A DNA stretch of 31,197 nucleotides, from the NCBI RefSeq assembly GCF_042652965.1, contig NZ_JBHSHL010000030.1:1-31197 (forward strand). The letters are read 5' to 3'. Both the position numbers and the translations under genes were made by a program. The notes under the pieces are model-generated. The model had not been told where the DNA came from. It saw only the letters and a list, made by a program, of their open reading frames with translations, and did no database searches. This DNA is from Filifactor villosus. Lineage in GTDB: Bacteria > Bacillota > Clostridia > Peptostreptococcales > Filifactoraceae. Numbering within the stretch: position 1 is the first letter of the stretch; every line of letters begins with the position of its first letter. Below are positions 24,925 through 31,197 of this stretch, piece after piece.

Positions 24925-25126
24925 AAGAATTATGCGTGTAAAGGTATCATCCGCAAAACAATTCCAATGTCGCATCTTTTCATAATTCTTCAGCGACAGT
25001 CTCGGGTCCGCGCGGTAAAGCGAACCTGATCCCACAACAGATACCTTGTTTTGAGGAAGGTTCCCGGATCTTCCTCCCGCTTAAGTAGGCGGTATCCTGT
25101 ACCGCCTGCCCTCATGCGGTTTTGTT
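24925..25126 (+). promoter_or_regulatory. Structured leader with alternative hairpins
   Basis: AAGAATTATG (24925-24934) pairs with CATAATTCTT (24981-24990). TGTCGC/GCGACA cross it. GAGGAAG/CTTCCTC (25053-25059 with 25070-25076) is a hairpin inside GATACC/GGTATC (25040-25045 with 25091-25096). That outer pair competes with AGGCGGTA/TACCGCCT (25087-25107), which in turn competes with ACCGC/GCGGT plus a TTTTGTT tail (25101-25126). It could be a second RNA, the 3' part of the first, or an attenuator. Confidence 0.4.
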
Positions 25127-25149
25127 ACCTAATATGAAAGGAGAGTCCT

Positions 25150-26628
25150 ATGAAAACGATGGAACTTTTGAGAACCGAACTTAAAACTTCCCCCTTCGCC
25201 CTGACCGAAAACGGCGATCCTGCCTACACCTCGACCTTGAATGCAAACCTCGATTTTTTTGCCCTTGTCGGAGGAATGCGTTTCAACCCGAAGAAAGTGA
25301 GGGAACTCTTTGCAAGATCCTTATCGGAGGACTACTCCACAGCGATAAAAAACCTCTTCTACACGAGGGATATTCGTGGCGGAATGGGAGAAAGGCGAAG
25401 TTTCCGAGTCTGTTTTCGCTATCTTTGCGACCTCTATCCCGCCGATGCGGCAACACTGTTTCCCTTCGTCGTGGAATACGGGCGTTTTGACGACCTCTTT
25501 GAAGCAAGGGACACTAAGGCGGAAGGAGCAATGATCGACTTCGTACGAAGACAACTGGAGAGAGATATCGAGAGCTTTCAAAGGGACGGCAGCACATCTC
25601 TTCTCCCGAAGTGGCTCCCGTCGATCAACGCTTCCAATCGAAAGATTGTCAATACGGCTCTCTTCTTTTGCAAAAAGCTCGGTTATTCCAAGCAGGATTA
25701 CCGCAAACTCCTCTCTTCTCTTCGAAGAGGCAAGATCATAGAAAACCGTCTTCGGGAAAAAGACTATAGTTTCGACTATTCCTGTGTTCCTTCCCAAGCG
25801 ATGCACAAGTACCGAAAGGCTTTTGAACGCAATGACCTCGAGCGTTACAGACAGTATGTTCAAGACGCTTTGGAAGGTGTGGAAACCGTAAACACAGAGA
25901 CACTCTTTCCCTATCAGATCATCAAGGACTATGAGATCTACTCCACGCAGGAGCCTTCCGACCTCGTCAAAAAATCGATGCAGATGAAGTGGGACTCTCT
26001 GCCCCGAAACGCTGATGCGTCCAACACCATCGTCGTCCGCGACGGTTCGGGCTCGATGACCTGTTGCAATGCCCTGCCCCTTTATATGGCGACATCGCTG
26101 GCCATCTTATTTTCAGAGCAGTTGACAGGAGAGTTCAAAAACCGATTTATCACGTTTTCTTCCCATCCTCAACTGATTGAACTGCCAGACTCCGCACCTC
26201 TGTGGAGGAAACTCGAACTCTGTTATCAACAAAATGATTGCAGCAACACCGACATCTCAAAGGTCTATGACCTCATCTACAGAACAAGCCTTAAAGTACA
26301 AGATCCGGAAGATTTTATCAAACGCGTTGTGATCATCTCGGATATGGAGTTTGATTCCGGAGTCAAAAACATACCCACCTACGAGATTATGAAGGAAAAA
26401 TTCGAAAAAGCGGGCCTTCCTCTTCCGGAGATCGTATATTGGAACGTCGCTGCGCGAGGGATCCGCTTCCCCGCCAACAAAAATCATCCCAATATCCGCT
26501 TTTTGTCGGGATCGTCCGTGCATGTGCTGAAGGCACTCTTGAACAACGAAACCGTAAGCGCCGTCGACCTTATGTATAAGGCCTTGCAAAAATATGAGAA
26601 GACCACTGAGGGACTACAGAAACGATAG
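25150..26628 (+). CDS. DUF2828 / Ro60-like (TROVE-related) vWA protein
   Basis: 492 residues. The N-terminal helical-repeat region (about 20-290) carries the DUF2828 hallmarks LFYTRDIRGGMGERR, VVEYGRFDDL, LLPKWLPSINAS, YRKLLSSLR and VPSQAMHKYRKAF. The C-terminal von Willebrand A domain has a complete metal site: DGSGS (D298, S300, S302), T367 and D398. This ring-plus-vWA plan is that of Ro60/TROVE proteins, which bind misfolded RNA and Y RNA and work with nucleases. RNA binding here is inferred. AAAGGAGAG precedes the ATG by four bases. Its neighbours are a divergent WYL regulator and a structured intergenic region. Confidence 0.88.
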   Translation: MKTMELLRTELKTSPFALTENGDPAYTSTLNANLDFFALVGGMRFNPKKVRELFARSLSEDYSTAIKNLFYTRDIRGGMGERRSFRVCFRYLCDLYPADAATLFPFVVEYGRFDDLFEARDTKAEGAMIDFVRRQLERDIESFQRDGSTSLLPKWLPSINASNRKIVNTALFFCKKLGYSKQDYRKLLSSLRRGKIIENRLREKDYSFDYSCVPSQAMHKYRKAFERNDLERYRQYVQDALEGVETVNTETLFPYQIIKDYEIYSTQEPSDLVKKSMQMKWDSLPRNADASNTIVVRDGSGSMTCCNALPLYMATSLAILFSEQLTGEFKNRFITFSSHPQLIELPDSAPLWRKLELCYQQNDCSNTDISKVYDLIYRTSLKVQDPEDFIKRVVIISDMEFDSGVKNIPTYEIMKEKFEKAGLPLPEIVYWNVAARGIRFPANKNHPNIRFLSGSSVHVLKALLNNETVSAVDLMYKALQKYEKTTEGLQKR

Positions 26629-26650
26629 TCCCCCGTCTTTTTCGGAAGAT

Positions 26651-26741
26651 TGATTTATATGACAATTATAAAAAGTTGTTTCATGCCCTATGAAAGACAG
26701 CTCATTGATATCAATAACTTGGGAAAGTAATCTCATTAGAA
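26651..26741 (+). repeat. Degenerate family A copy
   Basis: The right half follows the second subtype: GTTGTTTCATGCCCTATGAA, then CATTGATATCAATAACTTG. Confidence 0.45.
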
Positions 26742-26827
26742 GGCTCGCTATCAAAATAGCCGTAATGAAAAATCGCATAACTGACATCGATTTTTCAGAT
26801 GCCTACAGAAACTTTCCTATATCAACA

Positions 26828-26947
26828 AACGGCTTATACTCGATTGAAGTTTGAAAATATCCGCTTTAGAAAATCACAAAAAGAATTTTGACTTCCAGCA
26901 AGGCAAGAATCGTTGATATCAACGCTTTAACTGAATAATGTTATAAG
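26828..26947 (+). repeat. Degenerate family A copy
   Basis: CTTATACTCGATTGAAGT at the left and GTTGATATCAACGC, then GAATAATGTTATA, at the right keep both ends. The middle is decayed. No gene is seen in 26629-27130; TATAAT boxes occur at 27075 and 27091, near the next gene. Confidence 0.5.
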
Positions 26948-27130
26948 CTCCAATGATAGAAATCAAGAACATTTGAGTAACATCCCGTTTCACTCGTATG
27001 AGCCAAGGAGCGTGCCAAGCAATGGTTTTTAATCTTGTTGAAGACCAAGCCGGAAGACCATCGTTTGTGATTGCTATAATTATAAACTTATATAATTTGA
27101 TCCCCCTATACAGAAAAGGAGAGATATCAG

Positions 27131-28210
27131 ATGAAGATGATGGAAGAAAGAAGATTCGACTCCAAGGAAGATAAGTTTGTGAACTACGCTTGTATGATTC
27201 CGCCCGATTTTGATAAAATGGAACAACTCTTGAATGAAGGCGTTGATATCAATTCCTTCAGTTCTTCCGGCGGAGAGATCACGGCGACCCTTCTATCCGA
27301 AGTAATCGAAAATCAATACATCTGCTACCTGGATTCCCTGTACTCTGATGAAGAAGAGGAGGAGGATTTCGAGGAAGAAGATCCCCTGTATGAAAACTCT
27401 GACGAAATACTCTGGCAAAAAGCCTCCGTGCAACACCCTGAGAGCGCTGAACGCCTGATGTCCGTTATCGACTTCTTCTTCAACCGCGGATACGACCCTT
27501 CCCTCTTTGGAGGACAGTTTTCCGCAGTGTGTATTCGTGCCCTTCTCTATTATTCTTACGAAAAAACCATCCTTCCTATGACAATGCGTTTTCTTGACTT
27601 TGAGATCTCCAAAAAACACCTTCTTCCTCTTTTGGAACATATCGGAACCGAAGAGAGTTACGCAAGGTGTGTCGATAAAGATCCTGTCAAAGAGCACATC
27701 TTCTTTACCCTTGGTGAAATAGCCCTGTCCTCTTTCGAGGGTAGAAACTTTCATGACATTCACTTCTACGATGCGGCTGTCGGAAAACGGATCGACCGCA
27801 TCCTCCTGTACGGAAGTCTCGACAGCAAGAGACCTCCTTTCTACAGCGAAATCTGCGACGGGGAAACCGTTCACAACCGTTTCGATCTTCCCCTCATCCT
27901 CGACTGTGAAGGTCTTCCCCTTTACTTGGAGCCTCAGATAAGCCTTTGGGTAAACCCCGATATCGATTTCAAAAACACAAATCTGTTTACCGATGTCAGT
28001 TCTTCGTTCAAAAATCTCATAGGCGCAAGGATCAACAACATAGACCTTGCCATCCGTACGATCGGCAAGGGTTTTGCTCCTTCCTTCGATGAAAGTCTTA
28101 TTCGCCTTAGTTTGGACAACTCCTACCGGCTGACCTTTACAAACAAGGCCCTTATATCAAAACCGAAAGGAACGGCACCTTCATTCGAAATAGTAAAAGA
28201 AGCTGATTGA
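27131..28210 (+). CDS. Hypothetical protein, possibly ankyrin-like at its N-terminus
   Basis: 359 residues, soluble and acidic, with a run of Asp/Glu at about 74-85. The segment DKMEQLLNEGVDINS near residue 28 resembles one ankyrin unit, but further repeats are not clear. The rest is helical, then strand-rich toward the C-terminus. No family is recognised. AAGGAGAG lies seven bases before the ATG, and AT-rich promoter-like sequence with TATAAT boxes is just upstream. Flanking repeats make it a self-contained unit. The function could be an immunity-type or SMI1-like intracellular role, but nothing here proves that. Confidence 0.75.
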   Translation: MKMMEERRFDSKEDKFVNYACMIPPDFDKMEQLLNEGVDINSFSSSGGEITATLLSEVIENQYICYLDSLYSDEEEEEDFEEEDPLYENSDEILWQKASVQHPESAERLMSVIDFFFNRGYDPSLFGGQFSAVCIRALLYYSYEKTILPMTMRFLDFEISKKHLLPLLEHIGTEESYARCVDKDPVKEHIFFTLGEIALSSFEGRNFHDIHFYDAAVGKRIDRILLYGSLDSKRPPFYSEICDGETVHNRFDLPLILDCEGLPLYLEPQISLWVNPDIDFKNTNLFTDVSSSFKNLIGARINNIDLAIRTIGKGFAPSFDESLIRLSLDNSYRLTFTNKALISKPKGTAPSFEIVKEAD

Positions 28211-28311
28211 TTTCATGGAGAAATATTGCTTTCTTCTTAAAATAAGAGCCTCTCACAAGAGGAATTCTTATTTTATTGATGTTCATAAATCAAAAAATAC
28301 AAATGCTACTT

Positions 28312-28431
28312 TATACTATTCTCCAATAAATAGAAGTATGGATATATCTGTTTTTCAACCCACGAAACATCGGTTTATCTTCTATGGGGCACAGATTGTT
28401 TATGTCCATAACTCAAAGGAAGAATAGTATT
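28312..28431 (+). repeat. Family A dispersed repeat with a tandem right end
   Basis: Full-length copy with a 4-bp insertion in the left arm (CTCCAATAAATAGAAG). A second partial right end follows at 28443-28486 (GTACAGGTTGCTGATATCCA onward). Confidence 0.85.
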
Positions 28432-28486
28432 ATCTCCTGTTAAGTACAGGTTGCTGATATCCATAACTCAAAGAAATAATTGTATC

Positions 28487-28790
28487 AGTGCCTCATTTGT
28501 TGTACCTAAAAAACAAGAAGATGTACACAATAAATAGATGTATGGGGATAACAGAGAATAACTGTCTATTTTTTGCTCTTTTATTTACATTATTTTTTAT
28601 TCTGCTCATTGCGAGGTATTTCCTAAATTTTATAGTCAAGTACGGAAGTTTTTGATATAATTGAAGTGGTTTGTTATATTATTCACTTTTTTGAATGCGA
28701 TGCTTTTTACAAACATAAAGAAACGATTTGACACAATACAAAATCCTATCGCTTATCAAAGATGTTTGAAAATTCAAAGGAGGAACACAC
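28487..28790. other. Intergenic stretch, no gene seen
   Basis: Very AT-rich leader region of the following gene. The ribosome binding site AAAGGAGG is at 28777-28784. No clear promoter pair or repeat copy. Confidence 0.4.
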
Positions 28791-29267
28791 ATGGGTTTAT
28801 TCGGTTTCGGTAAGAAAAAAGAATGGGACATGGCCAGGGTAGAAGAAGTAAAACAAAAGATGAGGACCCTCTTTAACGGAGTGGTCGAAGATGGCGATAC
28901 CTGGAAGATCGTAGGCGGCTACGCTCTCGACATCAAAACCAGCAACTACATCATAGCTCGCAAAACGACCTACCAATATACGAGCCTGATCATCGGATAT
29001 CGGGAAGAGGATAAGGCGGTGGCGCTGGTCCAAACAACTCCCGATCTGGACGGCTGTAGCGAAGCGGAAATCTTCCGTCCCGATACCATCAAGAAGGCGG
29101 GTATGTCATTCGGAGAATATGTATTCTATCATCAAGGCGGAATGATGGCAGGCTACACCAAGTTCTGTGTTCCGACAGAAGCAGACGAAAAAGAACTCCT
29201 CTACCTGTATCAGCCGGAAGGACAAAAAGAATTTGAAGTCCTCTTCAAAAAGATCATGGGTAAGTAG
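28791..29267 (+). CDS. Hypothetical small soluble protein
   Basis: 158 residues starting GLFGFGKKKEWD, without a membrane segment. The middle is strand-rich (YALDIKTSNYIIARK, SLIIGYREEDKAVALVQT) and the C-terminus is helical (EFEVLFKKIMGK). The N-terminal GLFGFGKK pattern is common to several small cytoplasmic Firmicutes proteins of unknown role. The AAAGGAGG site is strong. It is co-transcribed with the following small membrane protein, whose start lies within 10 bp of this stop. Confidence 0.8.
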   Translation: MGLFGFGKKKEWDMARVEEVKQKMRTLFNGVVEDGDTWKIVGGYALDIKTSNYIIARKTTYQYTSLIIGYREEDKAVALVQTTPDLDGCSEAEIFRPDTIKKAGMSFGEYVFYHQGGMMAGYTKFCVPTEADEKELLYLYQPEGQKEFEVLFKKIMGK

Positions 29268-29276
29268 GTGCAGTTT

Positions 29277-29465
29277 ATGACCAATATCAGCTATATTATC
29301 GTATTTCTTGTGATCTGCGTCGTCGGCTTTATTATTCGAAGGTTATGGGTAGGCTTGATCGATCTTGTTATCTCCCTGTTCAAAAAACTTTTTTTCCGAA
29401 ATTCCGGCAAGAACGAAACGAAATGGCATTCTATGGAAGAAATTGAATCTAAAAATAAAAAATAA
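29277..29465 (+). CDS. Small single-helix membrane protein
   Basis: 62 residues from ATG 29277 (an in-frame GTG at 29268 adds three). Hydrophobic residues 4-33 make one or two helices (ISYIIVFLVICVVGFII), followed by a basic tail (KKLFFRNSGKNETKW). No family is recognised. It begins nine bases after the preceding gene and is followed at once by a strong terminator, so the two form a short operon. Confidence 0.65.
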   Translation: MTNISYIIVFLVICVVGFIIRRLWVGLIDLVISLFKKLFFRNSGKNETKWHSMEEIESKNKK

Positions 29466-29473
29466 CATGAGAT

Positions 29474-29521
29474 GGAGTGTTGTGAGATGATGGTTCCGTC
29501 ATCGTTCAACACTCCTTTTTT
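29474..29521 (+). terminator. Strong intrinsic terminator overlapping a convergent gene
   Basis: GGAGTGTTG (29474-29482) pairs with CAACACTCC (29507-29515), with GATGA/TCATC inside, then six T. The last codons of the convergent MATE gene lie within this hairpin. Confidence 0.9.
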
Positions 29522-30878
29522 CATCCGTTCTTCCTTCTCCCCGATAAAGCTCTTCCGGACTTTTTTTCAAAAAATATCCCAACATTACCAAAGCGATAAG
29601 TCCGCTCAATCCTTCGGAGATCGCATTCGAAAAATAAACTCCATCCGACCCCATAAATTTCGGCAGAACAAGAAGAGCAGGGATCAGAATCGCTCCGTAA
29701 CGTAGAATATAGAGTATTGTGGACATTTTGGGTTGTTTGATGCTTGTAAGATAGGTCGTCGCAATCGAATGGATCCCCACCATGGGTAACATCGAAAGAT
29801 AAATTCGTATGTTGTGCACCGTAATATCCATAAGTTCAGCCTCGTCCGTAAACAGTCCGATAAAAAATCTCGGTACCGCTTGTATAGCAACGAGTACGGT
29901 TACGGTAAATGCAATGACAAATCCCAGTGAGATCTTAAGAGCCGCCTTGGTTCTGTCCATCTTTCCCGCACCGTAGTTGTAACCGAAAATCGCCTGCGTC
30001 CCCTGTCCCACTCCGTATACCACCATGAGGAAAAAGTGTGAGATCGACGTGATGATCGTGATTGAGGCCAAATGATAATCTCCTCCGTAAAAGATGATAT
30101 ATCGGTTCAGCACAATAGCCACAACTGTTCCAAAGACCTGCATGTACAGAGTAGGAAGACCGTTTTGTGTGATTTCTGAAATATTGTGCCACAACTCTTT
30201 TCCCTTCAGATGAGAAAATCCCTCTTCCCCCAAGGGATGCTTGAGGAAGAACCTCGCCACAAAAACCGTCACCAACACCTGTGAAATCACAGTAGCTACA
30301 GCCGCGCCCTTAACCCCGTAGCCCAGTTTGAGCACAAAGAGGTAGTCCAAAACAATGTTCAAGAGCGAACTGACCGTAATATAGACCATTGCTTCTTTGG
30401 CATGTCCGAGAGAGCGGATACAGTTGGTCAGACAGTAGCCCGACAATCCCGGTGCACCTCCCAAAAGAAGGATAACGATATAGTCCTTTGCTAAAGGATG
30501 GACTTCTTTTGAAACCTTTAACAATTCAAAGATCCGATCCAAAAATAAGACTCCTATCCCTGTCAACCCCACGAGGCTTATCACAATATACAACGTAGCG
30601 GTCAACAAGATTCGGTTCGCTTTTTCCGCCTCCTTCTTTCCCATATAGATAGACATCAGAGTCGAAGACCCTACCCCTATCATCAGGACAAACGCCATTT
30701 GAGCAATCTGCAGTGGCATCGTGACTCCGACCGCTGTCAAAGCAAGAGGATCGATCTGCCCCACAAAGATCCTGTCCACCAAATTATAGACCGCCGCCGC
30801 TATCATGCTCAAAATAGCAGGCACGGACAACTTCAAAATCAAGGACCCCAAACGCTCCTTTTCCAAATCCTTTGTCAA
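29499..30878 (-). CDS. MATE family efflux transporter
   Basis: 459 residues with twelve hydrophobic segments in two MatE halves (SVPAILSMIAAAVYNLVDRIFVGQ in the first, SEITQNGLPTLYMQVF opening the second). MATE proteins export drugs or metabolites using Na+ or H+ gradients. The preferred start is TTG 30878, giving M-TKDLEKERLG as in many family members, with AGGGGG upstream. The frame reaches an ATG at 30923, but that ATG and the next residues lie in a family C repeat segment. The gene converges on the small operon at 28791-29465. Confidence 0.92.
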   Translation of the reverse strand: MTKDLEKERLGSLILKLSVPAILSMIAAAVYNLVDRIFVGQIDPLALTAVGVTMPLQIAQMAFVLMIGVGSSTLMSIYMGKKEAEKANRILLTATLYIVISLVGLTGIGVLFLDRIFELLKVSKEVHPLAKDYIVILLLGGAPGLSGYCLTNCIRSLGHAKEAMVYITVSSLLNIVLDYLFVLKLGYGVKGAAVATVISQVLVTVFVARFFLKHPLGEEGFSHLKGKELWHNISEITQNGLPTLYMQVFGTVVAIVLNRYIIFYGGDYHLASITIITSISHFFLMVVYGVGQGTQAIFGYNYGAGKMDRTKAALKISLGFVIAFTVTVLVAIQAVPRFFIGLFTDEAELMDITVHNIRIYLSMLPMVGIHSIATTYLTSIKQPKMSTILYILRYGAILIPALLVLPKFMGSDGVYFSNAISEGLSGLIALVMLGYFLKKSPEELYRGEGRTDEKRSVER

Positions 30879-30911
30879 CAACCTTCCCCCTATAAACTTA
30901 AAAAAAACACC

Positions 30912-31045
30912 GCACAAAGACACAACATGTTCTTTTTATCGTTTTGAAAATACATAAAGTTTGTGAAACGAACGGTTTCAAGTACTCCTTTCCTCCGTAC
31001 GAAAACCGATTCAAGCTTATTTTGTGAATCATGAGATATCTTCTC
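30912..31045 (+). repeat. Family C dispersed repeat
   Basis: CAAAGACACAACATGTTC, then TTTGTGAAACGAACGGTTTC, followed by AAGTAC, ATTCAAGCTTATTTTGTGAA and ATCTTCTC, matches the minus-strand copy at 19120-19250. In both places a family A repeat adjoins it. Confidence 0.65.
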
Positions 31046-31129
31046 AACTATTCTCTAATAGAAGTAGGGATATATCTGTTTTTCAACCCACGAAAATTCG
31101 TTTTCTCTTCTATGGGTCACAGATTGTTC
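31046..31129 (+). repeat. Family A repeat, right end missing
   Basis: The left arm and middle are intact (ACTATTCTCTAATAGAAG, ACGAAAATTCGT, TCTATGGGTCACAGATTG). Sequence diverges after 31129. Confidence 0.75.
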
Positions 31130-31197
31130 CTGAGTTTCTGAGTTAAAAACAGAAAGAATGCCCGTTTTAGTTGGAATTTCAATAAAATCGGGATATT

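Noticed and set aside
24880..25080. tRNA or tRNA-like domain (as in YrlA RNAs)
   Set aside because: Segments such as GGTTCCCGGATC and GGGTCCG recall tRNA arms, but no consistent T-arm plus acceptor arrangement could be assembled by eye.
28215..28427. Short plus-strand frame of 70 codons
   Set aside because: Mostly a translated family A repeat. The same peptide-like string appears at 2084-2183 and upstream of 3064, which reflects DNA repetition, not protein conservation.

Overview
The window looks like chromosomal DNA of a low-to-mid GC Gram-positive anaerobe (Bacillota, Clostridia/Tissierellia-like). The reasons are strong AGGAGG-type ribosome binding sites, intrinsic terminators, a fused clostridial-type 2-hydroxyacyl-CoA dehydratase activase, a PadR/DUF1700/DUF4097 operon and a LemA/DUF2207 operon. 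Genus cannot be fixed from the sequence. No tRNA, rRNA, CRISPR array or transposase gene was seen.

Layout. 1-2200: 3' end of a possible truncated gene with a strong terminator, a 283-bp MITE-like insertion nested inside a smaller repeat, and an EamA-type transporter. 2243-5575 (minus): a two-helix membrane protein, a DUF2207 secreted/membrane protein and LemA. 5576-6256: non-coding, holding a second inverted-repeat element. 6257-11355 (minus): a 1421-residue double CoA-dehydratase activase followed by a two-helix surface protein. 11790-16523 (plus): a short CC-motif protein, a tandem PH-like protein, an OmpR-type response regulator with its histidine kinase, and a secreted coiled-coil protein with an internal duplication. 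17270-18968 (minus): PadR, DUF1700 and DUF4097, with a promoter/operator readable base by base. 19000-23334: a repeat-rich accessory region of small genes (SnoaL-like, DUF6176, P-loop kinase-like, zinc-ribbon, Cys-rich) and several decayed frames. 23453-26628: a divergent pair, WYL-domain regulator (minus) and DUF2828/Ro60-like vWA protein (plus), separated by about 700 bp with strong RNA secondary structure. 27131-30878: hypothetical proteins and a MATE transporter.

Two things stand out. First, the WYL / structured RNA / Ro60-like locus: a 15-bp helix (24760-24774 with 24872-24886) encloses three further nested helices. This is the arrangement expected of a Y-RNA-like partner for a Ro60-type protein. 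Second, the intergenic space is filled with at least three families of short dispersed repeats. Family A (about 115 bp, imperfect inverted ends, internal hairpins) occurs at least a dozen times. Family B (inverted ends TACTAwwACC) includes a copy inserted into a family A copy with a 3-bp target duplication. Family C (about 130 bp) occurs twice clearly. Family A copies contribute stop codons, or tails of short reading frames, to several genes.

All calls come from reading the sequence; no database search or folding program was run.
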